Assembly (NCBI RefSeq): GCF_000021925.1 | Contig: NC_011830.1 | Location: 1,326,501 to 1,390,500, forward strand | Direction: 5' to 3' | DNA length: 64,000 bases | Origin: Desulfitobacterium hafniense DCB-2 | Lineage (GTDB): Bacteria > Bacillota > Desulfitobacteriia > Desulfitobacteriales > Desulfitobacteriaceae | Shown: piece after piece, positions 52,553 to 61,157 of the stretch | Layout: every line of letters starts with the position of its first letter | How positions within the stretch are numbered: the first letter of the stretch is position 1 | The notes under the pieces: model-generated | Database searches by the model: none | Seen by the model: only the letters and a program-made list of their open reading frames with translations | What the model was told of the DNA's origin: nothing | Made by a program: the position numbers and the translations under genes

Positions 52553-53395
52553 ATGGGAGGAGAAACAGCGTTATTGATTTTTTCCTTTTGCATGCAGGCC
52601 GCAATCGGGATCATGCTTTTCATGACTCTAAGTCATCAGCTGTATAAAGGAAAAGTCTTCAAAGGTGCAGCGGCAACAGCCGCCGGATTAAGTGTCATTG
52701 GTGTTCTGGCTTCTTTGGCCCATCTGGGCCAACCGTTTCACGCCTTGAACTCCCTGTTCAATCTGGGCAGCTCATGGCTGAGCCGGGAAGTGCTCTTTAG
52801 CGGAATGTTCATGGGTGTTGCCGTCCTCTATGCCCTGGTCCAATGGTTTAAAGCGGATGCTTCCGCTTTAAGCGCCGGACTGCGGTGGCTGGGCAGCGGT
52901 ATCGGTCTGATTGCCGTATTTTCCATGAGCAAGCTCTACACCACCGCTTCCGTACCGGTCTGGCAGGGGATCAATACTTTCGTGGACTTCTATGCCACAG
53001 CCATTGCTGTGGGGGCCCTTTTGTTCCTCGCCGTAAGCATGAAAGAACTGCAAAATGCCGATAAAAAGATCTTCGGTTATCTGGTTTTAGCTGCGGTGAT
53101 TATTCAAGCCGCAGTGGCCATACCTTATGCCATCAACTTAGGCCTGGGAGGACCGGCTGCTCAAGCCAGTGCGGCAATCCTCGGCGGTATGAGTTTGATC
53201 ATTACAGTGAAATGGATTCTGGTTCTGGGCGGAGCCGTTATTCTGCTCTGGCCTACTCTGCAAAAATCCGCCAAGCCTGAGAACCAATCCTCCAGCCTGC
53301 TTTACGCTTCCTTAGCCGCCCTGATCTGCGGACAATTTATCGGCCGCTATGTGTTTTACGCAGGGATGGTGGCGTCGACGATTGGGCTGACCTAA
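52553..53395 (+). CDS. dmsC: DMSO reductase-like membrane anchor (copy 2)
   Basis: A 280-residue DmsC-type anchor with eight helices, parallel to copy 1 (FSFCMQAAIGIMLFMTLSHQ, ASLAHLGQPFHALNSLFNLGSSWLSREVLFSG). It starts 2 bases after dmsB and ends the operon; a terminator follows at 53441. Confidence 0.93.
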   Translation: MGGETALLIFSFCMQAAIGIMLFMTLSHQLYKGKVFKGAAATAAGLSVIGVLASLAHLGQPFHALNSLFNLGSSWLSREVLFSGMFMGVAVLYALVQWFKADASALSAGLRWLGSGIGLIAVFSMSKLYTTASVPVWQGINTFVDFYATAIAVGALLFLAVSMKELQNADKKIFGYLVLAAVIIQAAVAIPYAINLGLGGPAAQASAAILGGMSLIITVKWILVLGGAVILLWPTLQKSAKPENQSSSLLYASLAALICGQFIGRYVFYAGMVASTIGLT

Positions 53396-53440
53396 GTATC
53401 GACTCCCCTAATTATCCCAATTAGTACAATACCTTATTTA

Positions 53441-53482
53441 AATCCTGCTTTCTTCAGTCTTAGAAAGCAGGATTCTTTTTCT
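53441..53482 (+). terminator. Terminator of the second dms operon
   Basis: AATCCTGCTTTCT (53441-53453) pairs perfectly with AGAAAGCAGGATT (53463-53475), then CTTTTTCT. Confidence 0.9.
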
Positions 53483-53615
53483 ATAACACTTTCTTTAGCA
53501 ATCGGCTACAAATATTTCCTGGTTTTTTTGTATATTTCTCTATTGGCAATCATGTTAAACTACTGACATATATACTCTGCAATAAGGCTTATAAACTGGA
53601 ATGAGGTGGATTAAA

Positions 53616-54434
53616 ATGTATAGCGGTGAATGGTCTTTAATTCTTTTCAGTATTCTGACTCAATGTGCGGTAGGGATCTGGGTCGTTGCCGTAGGGCTGA
53701 GAACCTTTCTGACCGGCAAAACAGCACCTGAGATTGTAGCTAAACTAACCCGGCGCCCCCTTTTGGTGGTAGGTCCTCTCATGTGTGTCGCCTTAGTGAT
53801 CTCTATATTTCACCTTGGTTCACCCACACAGGCTTATGCATCGGTAGCTAATTTGCTTACGTCATGGCTGAGCCGTGAGATTGTCTTCAGCGGGTTGTTT
53901 TTATTCTTCTGGGTGATCTCGATTGTCTTCTACCGGCGGGAGGCGCCGGGCACGGCTTTAGGATGGTTCACTTCCGCCCTGGGGCTGATTGCCGTATTCA
54001 GTATGTCCAGTATCTATTACACGACGCCTATTCCTGCTTGGGCCTCTGCCAATACCTACATTAGTTTTTTCGCCACCATGCTTATTCTGGGAGCCGTTGT
54101 CTGTGCCTTATTTATGAAGACCGTCAGGGATTTTCCGAATGTTCCGGAGGTAAGAGGTTTGCTTTGGAAGCTGTCAATCCTTACCCTGGGAGTATTGCTG
54201 GTTCAGTTGGCTTTCTTCCTTTTCAACTCCGAGTCATACTCTTTGCTGCCCCTGCTTTACTGTACACTTTTGTTTCTGGGCGGAATCAACTTTGTGGTGT
54301 ATAGCTTTCAAAACTTTAAAAACCCAGGCAAAAGCTTGCGCTCCGTTTTTTATCTCAGCTTCATCCTGCTCTTCAGCGCCCAAATAATCGGACGCTACCT
54401 GTTTTACGCCGGTGCCATACCCATCATGGGATGA
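53616..54434 (+). CDS. DmsC-like membrane anchor without dmsAB
   Basis: A 272-residue eight-helix protein that shares the DmsC pattern: LTQCAVGIWVVAVGLRTF, SIFHLGSPTQAYASVANLLTSWLSREIVFSG, GLIAVFSMSSIYYTTPIPAWASANT and IGRYLFYAGAIPIMG. It has its own promoter region, no catalytic or ferredoxin partner next to it, and lies 81 bases before a four-His membrane protein and a redox-type kinase. It may be a spare anchor for other enzymes or a quinone-linked part of the sensor system. ATG 53616 has GAGGTGG ahead. Confidence 0.85.
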   Translation: MYSGEWSLILFSILTQCAVGIWVVAVGLRTFLTGKTAPEIVAKLTRRPLLVVGPLMCVALVISIFHLGSPTQAYASVANLLTSWLSREIVFSGLFLFFWVISIVFYRREAPGTALGWFTSALGLIAVFSMSSIYYTTPIPAWASANTYISFFATMLILGAVVCALFMKTVRDFPNVPEVRGLLWKLSILTLGVLLVQLAFFLFNSESYSLLPLLYCTLLFLGGINFVVYSFQNFKNPGKSLRSVFYLSFILLFSAQIIGRYLFYAGAIPIMG

Positions 54435-54515
54435 AGGCACTTTGGTCAATTTTTTCCACTAACCATCTTTAAACATTCCTGAAAATAGTTTAAGATTTAA
54501 GAATGAGGTGATTGA

Positions 54516-55022
54516 GTGCTGTTCCTTAACCGCTTTACCAAAACCTATCAAAAGCTGCTTTTTGCTTTAGGCCTGTCCATCGTATTTCTGCTCATCACGG
54601 CGGTGACCCGAAGCACTGTTAAACAAGCCGGAGGAATAGCCTGCTTCTTTATCGCGGGCATCTTGATCCTGGCGGTGTTTAAGGTTCTCTTCCTGGAATT
54701 TGTGGAAGATCCGGATTGGCGTATGAAAGGCAAGAAAGCCATTGAATTTCTGCATACCTGCTTGGGGTGGATTGTTTTTGTCCTGGTGATCTATCATAGT
54801 TTGTACTTCTTGTCTTTAGCTTTTTGGCCGCAAAATGAAATTTCCCCCAATTACTACATCACCGGCGTCCTGGCTTTGATCCCCATGAGCTTGGTTGTGA
54901 CCTCAGGCTTGGATAAAAACATCATGGCCAGAAGCAAAGAGATCAAATCCTCCTATTTTAACCATATTTTTATGACCATTCTCCTGGCGGTGCTCATCGT
55001 TATCCATATCAATTTCCAATAA
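54516..55022 (+). CDS. Membrane protein with two His pairs, possible b-type cytochrome
   Basis: A 168-residue protein with four or five helices. Two helices carry His residues 13-14 apart: H-TCLGWIVFVLVIY-H and H-IFMTILLAVLIVI-H. This spacing is typical of bis-His haem ligation in b-type membrane cytochromes. GTG start with GAGGTG ahead. It lies between the DmsC-like gene and the haem-type kinase. Haem binding is inferred from the His pattern only. Confidence 0.6.
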   Translation: MLFLNRFTKTYQKLLFALGLSIVFLLITAVTRSTVKQAGGIACFFIAGILILAVFKVLFLEFVEDPDWRMKGKKAIEFLHTCLGWIVFVLVIYHSLYFLSLAFWPQNEISPNYYITGVLALIPMSLVVTSGLDKNIMARSKEIKSSYFNHIFMTILLAVLIVIHINFQ

Positions 55023-55076
55023 GCAGAGTTTAAGTTTTGGCCTCTGCGTGTATGATTACCTGATAAGTGAGCTGAT

Positions 55077-56759
55077 ATGATGAAGGATAGTTTAACGCAT
55101 CGGTTTATGCTGTTCACCACCATTGTGGTGGTATTCATTATGCTCATCAATTTCATCTGGGATTATCGCAACCAAAGAGCTCAAGCTACTTTAGAAATGC
55201 ATGAGAAAGCCCAGGTTATCACAAAGCAGCTCATCGCCACCCGTGAAGTCATCGCGAAGAATCAGAACCGCATTAATTATGACTCCAAGGGAAATTTTGA
55301 GTTTAAGCATCTTAATCCGGCAGCGGTTGGCATGCAAATCGGCGATATCTTTGGGCAGCTGACCCATTACTCCATTAAACAGACGCGGCTTGACTACCGC
55401 TCCGCCGGCAATGCTCCGGATGATTATGAAGCCCAGGGATTGCTGAGGTTTAGCAATGAACCCCATCTTGCCGAAATCTGGGGCGAAGATGTAGTGGCAG
55501 GAGAGCGGGTTTTCCGCTATATGGTCCCCTTGCATATGCAGGAAGAATGCCTCTCCTGTCATGGCGAGCCGATTGGTGATTTGGATATCACCGGACATTG
55601 CAAAGAAGGGTATAAGGTTGAGGATTTAGGCGGAGCCATCAGCCTGATTATGCCTATGGATATTTTCCTGCACGGGATTAAGCTCAATGTATACCGCCAT
55701 CTGTCTTTTTCACTGCTGCTGATCGGTGTGATTGTGATCTCCATGTACTTGCTGGTCACCCGCCTGGTCACCCGTTCTTTGGGGGAGCTGAAGGGCGCCA
55801 CGGCCCAAGTGGGACAAGGAGATTTTGATATTGACCTCAATCGCATTAAGGCTCAGGGTGAAATAAAAGAACTGGCTCAGCATATCCAAGAAATGGCCGA
55901 TCAGTTGAAGGATCTCTATCAGAATTTAGAGGCCAAGGTGGAAAAGCGAACCCATCAGCTGAAATTGGTCAATGAAGACTTAAGAATCAAGCAGGATGAA
56001 TTGGAAGCTGCCAATATTAAACTGAATGAGATCAATACCTACAAGTCGGAGTTTCTGGCCATTATGAGCCATGAATTAAGGACTCCCCTGACCTCCGTCA
56101 TGGCTTTTACCGATCTGCTTCTTCAGGATCTCCCCAAGGAATTAAAACAAGAGCGGCAGAATCTCAAGTACATTAAAGCCAACAGCCAAAACCTGTTGAA
56201 GCTGATCAACAACATCCTTGATCTGGCCAAGATCGAAGCCGGGCGCCTTGAGTTGAAATTAGAATATGTGGATATGGCCGATGTTATGGGGGCCATTGAC
56301 AGCGTTATCGCCCCTTTGGCCAAGAAGAAAGGCATAACCTGGGAAATAAGCCTTGATCCTGAGGTTTCTTTGCTGCGCGCGGATCCGGAGAAACTGCGCC
56401 GGGTCATCGAGAATTTAGTCGGGAACGCCATTAAATTCACCCCTGCTGAGGGACGGGTGGAAATTGAGGTGAAAAATGGGCCAAGGGACAATTGGCTCAT
56501 GATCCGCGTTATTGATACCGGAATTGGCATCCCTCCTGAAGAGCAGGAAGAGATTTTTGAACGGTTTACCCAGATAGACAGCTCCAACTCCAGAAAATAT
56601 GGAGGTACAGGTCTGGGCCTAGCTTTGGCCAAAGAATTAGTCAGCCTTCACAAAGGAGAACTATGGGTCGAGAGCGAATTAAACAAAGGCAGTACTTTTG
56701 TGGTACTCTTACCGAAGGATCCCGACAAAGTCGATCCAGGGGGTAATAAAGAAATATAG
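55077..56759 (+). CDS. Sensor histidine kinase with a c-type haem domain (Tll0287-like)
   Basis: A 560-residue kinase. Helix 1 (about 7-25), an extracytoplasmic DUF3365/Tll0287-like domain with CLSCH at 158-162 for covalent haem c, helix 2 (about 208-228), HAMP, a coiled coil, phospho-acceptor His332 in MSHELRTPLTSVMAF, and an ATPase domain with NLVGNAIKF, DTGIGIPPE and GTGLGLA. The haem would report redox state, oxygen, NO or nitrite outside the cell. The regulator gene is next, 24 bases on. The nap operon follows it and is a likely target. Confidence 0.92.
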   Translation: MMKDSLTHRFMLFTTIVVVFIMLINFIWDYRNQRAQATLEMHEKAQVITKQLIATREVIAKNQNRINYDSKGNFEFKHLNPAAVGMQIGDIFGQLTHYSIKQTRLDYRSAGNAPDDYEAQGLLRFSNEPHLAEIWGEDVVAGERVFRYMVPLHMQEECLSCHGEPIGDLDITGHCKEGYKVEDLGGAISLIMPMDIFLHGIKLNVYRHLSFSLLLIGVIVISMYLLVTRLVTRSLGELKGATAQVGQGDFDIDLNRIKAQGEIKELAQHIQEMADQLKDLYQNLEAKVEKRTHQLKLVNEDLRIKQDELEAANIKLNEINTYKSEFLAIMSHELRTPLTSVMAFTDLLLQDLPKELKQERQNLKYIKANSQNLLKLINNILDLAKIEAGRLELKLEYVDMADVMGAIDSVIAPLAKKKGITWEISLDPEVSLLRADPEKLRRVIENLVGNAIKFTPAEGRVEIEVKNGPRDNWLMIRVIDTGIGIPPEEQEEIFERFTQIDSSNSRKYGGTGLGLALAKELVSLHKGELWVESELNKGSTFVVLLPKDPDKVDPGGNKEI

Positions 56760-56783
56760 AGCGAGGCGCAAGGAGGAAAAGGG

Positions 56784-57488
56784 ATGAAGCGCACCTATAA
56801 GGTTTTGTTGGTCGATGACGAAGAGAGCATCTATAGAGTTGTCGAGCAAGTCCTCAAGAGGGAAGCTTATGAACTGCTTTATGCGGACAATGGCGAAGGG
56901 GCCCTGGAGTCCTTTCAAAAAGAAAGTCCGGATTTAGTGATACTTGATGTGATGCTGCCCCTGATCGATGGCTATGAGGTATGCCGAACCATCAGAGAAA
57001 CAAGCAAGGTCCCCATTCTTATGCTTTCGGCCAAGGGGGAGATTATCGACAAAAGCGTGGGATTTAATCTCGGCGCCGATGACTATCTTGTCAAGCCCTT
57101 CAGCCCCGTTGAATTGGGGTTGCGTGTTAAAGCTCTCCTGCGGCGTTCATTTGACAAAGAACAGTCCGTTTCCAAAGTAAGGAAGACCACCAAAATAAGT
57201 AAAGGGGAGCTGGAAATCAACTGTGAGAGTCATGAGGTCTTTGTGCGGGGCAAGCCTGTTTATTTGACTCCCAAAGAGTTTGAGTTGCTCACGTTTATGG
57301 CGGAGCATCCTGATCAGGTCTTTACCCGGGAACAGCTCTTTGCCCATATGTGGAGAGACGAGTATGTCAATGATACCAGCACGATTACCGTATTCATTCG
57401 CAAGCTGAGAGAGAAAATCGAACGGGATCCGGCCAAGCCCCAATATATCCAAACCGTATGGGGAATCGGGTATAAGTTTTCCCAGTAG
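56784..57488 (+). CDS. OmpR-family response regulator, partner of the haem kinase
   Basis: A 234-residue regulator. The receiver has acidic residues at 11-13, Asp55 in LVILDVMLPL and Lys in DDYLVKPFSP. The winged-helix domain has LTPKEFELLTFMAEHPDQVFTREQLF and ends TVWGIGYKFSQ. AAGGAGG is ahead. The C-terminal end closely resembles the orphan regulator tail at 46397, so the two may be relatives that each sat next to a dms or nap locus. Confidence 0.93.
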   Translation: MKRTYKVLLVDDEESIYRVVEQVLKREAYELLYADNGEGALESFQKESPDLVILDVMLPLIDGYEVCRTIRETSKVPILMLSAKGEIIDKSVGFNLGADDYLVKPFSPVELGLRVKALLRRSFDKEQSVSKVRKTTKISKGELEINCESHEVFVRGKPVYLTPKEFELLTFMAEHPDQVFTREQLFAHMWRDEYVNDTSTITVFIRKLREKIERDPAKPQYIQTVWGIGYKFSQ

Positions 57489-57490
57489 AT

Positions 57491-57595
57491 TTTTGCTTAA
57501 GTTTTTGTTAAGAATATCACAAGAAAATGTGAAGATTTTGTTAAGAATTTCTGAATATTTGACTAACGTTCTCGTAAGAAATACTTGCTATATTA
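57491..57595 (+). promoter_or_regulatory. Repeated sites upstream of the nap operon
   Basis: TTTTGTTAAGAAT occurs exactly at 57503-57515 and 57536-57548, 33 bases (about three helical turns) apart. Related sites are TTTTGCTTAAG at 57491 and GTAAGAAAT near 57573. A possible promoter lies just after (TTGACT at 57559, TATATT near 57590, spacing long). They suit binding by the regulator encoded immediately before. Confidence 0.55.
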
Positions 57596-57678
57596 AAAGC
57601 AAGTATTTTTTTTGCGAAAATTAGGGCATTCTCCATTAAAGAGGCAAGAAAAAGAGGGAAGGGGGCACCGAATGCTTT

Positions 57679-57939
57679 ATGGTGATTTCAAGTTTAATAG
57701 TAAAATGCCTGCCCGGTTTTGAGGAGCCGCTTTTAAGCCGGCTAAAAGATCTGGAAAGGGTTTCTGTGGAAGGAGTCATGAATGGGGATATCATTCTGGT
57801 CATGGAAAATGAGCTGGTACATGATGCGGTGCAGATGATTGAAAGCGGGATTGGTGCATTGCCAGGAGTCACTGGAGTCTATCCGGTTTATATAGCTATG
57901 GACACGGATTTCCCTGAAGGAGGTGTGAATTTTGCTTAA
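57679..57939 (+). CDS. napD: Periplasmic nitrate reductase chaperone NapD
   Basis: An 86-residue cytoplasmic chaperone that binds the NapA Tat signal. The NapD fold starts with ISSLIVKCLPGFEEPLLSRLKDL, followed by VEGVMNGDIILVME and GVTGVYPVYIAMD. The ribosome binding site is weak (GGGAAGGGGG about 12 bases ahead). The end overlaps the next gene by 8 bases. Confidence 0.88.
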   Translation: MVISSLIVKCLPGFEEPLLSRLKDLERVSVEGVMNGDIILVMENELVHDAVQMIESGIGALPGVTGVYPVYIAMDTDFPEGGVNFA

Positions 57940-58510
57940 GGGAAATGAACCCATCAGTCGGAGAGACTTCCTGGGCACTGTGGTCAATGACTTTTGCAGG
58001 CTGACCATCAATGCGGTCAAGGCCACAGCCCCCGGGAAAAGCCTCATAAGACCTCCTGGAGCGATAGAGGAAATCGCTTTTCTGGCCGGCTGTCAACGCT
58101 GTGGGAAGTGCAGTGGAGCTTGTGAAGATAGGTCTATTCACATAGCCGGACCGGATGAAGGAGTTTTAGTTGGAACTCCTTACCTTGTTCCTGATGAACA
58201 GCCTTGCACATTCTGTCTGCGATGTATTGAAGTGTGTCCAAGTGGAGTTCTAGAGAAACGGGAGTCCAGCCAATCCTATGCTATAGGTGTGGCCAAAATC
58301 AATCAGGATCATTGCCTCGCTTATCATGAACAACTTTGCAGTTCCTGCCTTTATGCCTGCCCGATGGGCATAAAGGCCATTGAATTAAGAGACTTTCGCT
58401 ATCCCATCATCCGGACGGAATGCTGCATTGGCTGCGGCCGATGTATCAAGGCATGTATCGCGGAAAATCCTGCAATCACTGTGGTACCATGCCCAACTAA
58501 GAAAGAATGA
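57932..58510 (+). CDS. napG: NapG-like ferredoxin with Tat signal
   Basis: A 192-residue iron-sulfur protein. The Tat motif is ISRRDFLG at 8-15. Four 4Fe-4S sites follow: CQRCGKCSGAC, CTFCLRCIEVCP, CSSCLYACP with a preceding Cys, and CIGCGRCIKAC. NapG passes quinol electrons toward NapA. Start TTG 57932 with AAGGAGG ahead. A second NapG-type domain exists in the napH fusion downstream. Confidence 0.88.
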   Translation: MLKGNEPISRRDFLGTVVNDFCRLTINAVKATAPGKSLIRPPGAIEEIAFLAGCQRCGKCSGACEDRSIHIAGPDEGVLVGTPYLVPDEQPCTFCLRCIEVCPSGVLEKRESSQSYAIGVAKINQDHCLAYHEQLCSSCLYACPMGIKAIELRDFRYPIIRTECCIGCGRCIKACIAENPAITVVPCPTKKE

Positions 58511-58525
58511 TAAGGAGAGAGAATT

Positions 58526-58831
58526 ATGGTTCGTTGCCAAAAAACAGCAAAAGTCCTGTTGTTAATGCTGCTGGTGTTAATGCTCAGTGCCCTTGTGTTA
58601 ACCGGCTGCCAAAGTCAGCCTGTGGACCAGTCTGCCAATCCGCCTGCTCCGGTTGGGGAGAAAGAGCCTGGGACGGCAATGGGCAGTGCAACTGTAGAAG
58701 GCTTTCCGCCGCCGGCTTCCCATGCCATTGAAGGCAGAGAGAATTGCGGCACCTGTCATAACGAGGGTGTGGGAGGCGCTCCCAAGACCCCTCATCCGGA
58801 GCTGACCGTCTGCCGGCAATGCCATGTTTAA
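58526..58831 (+). CDS. Small dihaem c-type cytochrome lipoprotein
   Basis: A 101-residue lipoprotein: helix at about 8-25, lipobox VLTGC, a Pro-rich linker, then two haem motifs, CGTCH (74-78) and CRQCH (96-100), with His in PPASHAIEG and TPHPEL as possible second ligands. It sits where napB would be and resembles a minimal NapB, the direct electron donor to NapA. Too short for sure assignment as NapB. Confidence 0.85.
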   Translation: MVRCQKTAKVLLLMLLVLMLSALVLTGCQSQPVDQSANPPAPVGEKEPGTAMGSATVEGFPPPASHAIEGRENCGTCHNEGVGGAPKTPHPELTVCRQCHV

Positions 58832-58864
58832 TCAGATAAGTTGATTTTTGAAGGAGGTTAGACC

Positions 58865-61141
58865 ATGGAATTCAGTAGAAGAAATTTTCTCAAAACCTGT
58901 GCAATTTCGGCAGCAATGATGACAGTAGGATGTACCAGTCAAACCAAGACGATTCAGGTTGACCCGCCTGAACCAGCCCCCAGCGCCCCTAAGCAGATAG
59001 ATGTGGATCAATGGGTTAAATCCGTATGCAGATATTGCGGAACCGGTTGCGGTGTGCTGATCGGTGTGAAGGATGGCAAAGTAGCTGCCGTAAAAGGGGA
59101 TCCGGATAATGAAGGCAATAAAGGGCTGCTCTGCGCCAAAGGCTATTATTTGCCACAGGTCATTACCCATAGCGAACGTGTTACCAAGCCTTTGATACGT
59201 AAAAATGGCAAATTGGAGCCCTGTACTTGGGACGAAGCCATGGAACTGGTTACTGCAAAGTTTAAGGAATCCATTGCCAACAATGGTCCGGATTCCGTAG
59301 CCTTCTATGGTTCCGGACAGCAGTTGGCGGAAGAAGGTTATGTGGCCAATAAACTCTTCAAGGGAGCCATCGGCACCAATAATATTGACGGGAATCCGCG
59401 GCTTTGCATGGCCAGCGCGGTAGGCGGTTTTACCACTACCTTTGGTGCCGATGAACCCATGGGATGCCTCGAGGATTTTGAACATGCCAATGTGTTCTTT
59501 ATTATCGGCTCCAATATTGCGGAAGCACATCCGGTTCTGTTTGGCAGACTGACGGATAAAAAGAAAAAAGATCCTGATACCAAAATAATTATCGCCGATC
59601 CGAGACGTCATCGCTCTCATGAAATTGCCGATATTTCGCTGCAATTTGTACCGGGGACCGATATGGCCCTTCTCCACGCCATGGCTTATGTGATCATCGA
59701 GGAAGGAATGGCGGACGAGGAGTTCATCGCTAAACATACGAGCTTTTCCAATGGCAAAGAAGCTATAACCTTTGCAGCTTATAAGGAGTTCCTTAAGGAA
59801 TTTACACCGGAAAAGGCTGAAAAAGTAACGGGCCTTCCAGCTGCTCAAATCCAAGAGGTTGCCCGCCTCTTCGGTGAAAAAGGCAAGAACACCATGTCCA
59901 TGTGGACGATGGGTATTAATCAGCGGGTAGCCGGTGTCTGGGCTAATAATCTTATTCATAATCTGCATCTGCTTACCGGGAAAATCTGCAAACCTGGCTC
60001 AACTCCTTTCTCCCTGACCGGTCAGCCCAGTGCCTGCGGCAGTGTCCGGGAAACGGGAGCATTATCTCATTTACTCCCCGGACATCGTGTCATTGCTAAC
60101 GAGAAGCACAGGAAAGAAGTGGCCGAGCTATGGGGCGTGCCGGCTGATCGCATTAGTCCTCAAGCCGGTCTCCATACCATGGAGTTATTTAAGGCCTGCG
60201 GGGACGGCCGGGTTAAGTGCCTCTATGTTATGTGCACTAATCCGGCTCACTCCCTGCCGAATGTCAATGCTTATCAGGAGGGGTTTGAAAAGGTCTTCCT
60301 GGTGGTAGCGGAGGCGTTCCACCCCACAGCTACCACCAAGTATGCCGATGTGGTTCTTCCGGCAGCTTTCTGGTGTGAGAAAGAAGGGGTGTACGGCAAT
60401 ACGGATCGCCGTACCCAGCATTTGGCTAAAGCCATCAACCCCCCCGGTGAAGCTAAGCCGGATTTGGATATTCTTCTCGACCTTGCCCAGCGCCTGGGCT
60501 ATGGGGAGCTGTTTCCCTTCAAAACTCCCGAAGATGTCTGGAACGAATACCTTAAATGTACAACAGGGACTCATATGGAACTGGCCACCTATCCGGCCCT
60601 TAGGGAGGCCCATGGCATTCAGTGGCCGGTTAAGGATCACCAGGGCAATAAAGGGGCCGTGCGCCGTTATGTGGCTCCCGAGGATCCCTATGTCAAAGAA
60701 GGCATTGATTTCTATTCCGCAAAGGATCACAAGGCGGTTATCTTTGCCAGACCGTATCTGGGTCCTGCAGAAGTGGTGGATGAGGAGTACCCCTACTATT
60801 TAACGACCGGCCGGATTCTTGAACACTGGCATACCCTGACCATGACAGGCAAATGCCCTACCTTAATGCGGGCGGTGCCCAAACAGTATGTGGAATTAAA
60901 TCCCCAGGACGCTGCTGAATTGGGGATCAAAGAGGGGGATACGGTCCGGCTGGTTTCCCGCAGGGGCAAGGTCGAAATACCGGTCAGAGTAGGGAAGCCT
61001 GGCGAACCGCGACCCGGTCTGCTCTTTGCTCTTTGGTTTGAACCGGATCCCCTGGTAAATGCTGTAACCATTGATGCCGTGGATGCTGCTTCCAAAGAGC
61101 CTGAATTCAAGATTTGTGCTGTTAAAATAGAAAAAGTCTAA
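58865..61141 (+). CDS. napA: Periplasmic nitrate reductase catalytic subunit NapA
   Basis: A 758-residue molybdoenzyme that reduces nitrate to nitrite. Tat motif FSRRNFLK, cluster motif CRYCGTGCGVLIGV with a fourth Cys in GLLCAKGYY, and the molybdenum ligand Cys181 in NPRLCMASAV, characteristic of NapA/FdhH rather than DmsA. Also PVLFGRL, GINQRVAGVWANN and the C-terminal TTGRILEHWHTLTMTGKCP. Length fits the monomeric NapA of sulfate reducers. GGAGG is ahead. A lipobox-like VGC follows the Tat helix. Confidence 0.93.
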   Translation: MEFSRRNFLKTCAISAAMMTVGCTSQTKTIQVDPPEPAPSAPKQIDVDQWVKSVCRYCGTGCGVLIGVKDGKVAAVKGDPDNEGNKGLLCAKGYYLPQVITHSERVTKPLIRKNGKLEPCTWDEAMELVTAKFKESIANNGPDSVAFYGSGQQLAEEGYVANKLFKGAIGTNNIDGNPRLCMASAVGGFTTTFGADEPMGCLEDFEHANVFFIIGSNIAEAHPVLFGRLTDKKKKDPDTKIIIADPRRHRSHEIADISLQFVPGTDMALLHAMAYVIIEEGMADEEFIAKHTSFSNGKEAITFAAYKEFLKEFTPEKAEKVTGLPAAQIQEVARLFGEKGKNTMSMWTMGINQRVAGVWANNLIHNLHLLTGKICKPGSTPFSLTGQPSACGSVRETGALSHLLPGHRVIANEKHRKEVAELWGVPADRISPQAGLHTMELFKACGDGRVKCLYVMCTNPAHSLPNVNAYQEGFEKVFLVVAEAFHPTATTKYADVVLPAAFWCEKEGVYGNTDRRTQHLAKAINPPGEAKPDLDILLDLAQRLGYGELFPFKTPEDVWNEYLKCTTGTHMELATYPALREAHGIQWPVKDHQGNKGAVRRYVAPEDPYVKEGIDFYSAKDHKAVIFARPYLGPAEVVDEEYPYYLTTGRILEHWHTLTMTGKCPTLMRAVPKQYVELNPQDAAELGIKEGDTVRLVSRRGKVEIPVRVGKPGEPRPGLLFALWFEPDPLVNAVTIDAVDAASKEPEFKICAVKIEKV

Positions 61142-61157
61142 GAAAGATGGCGGAGTA

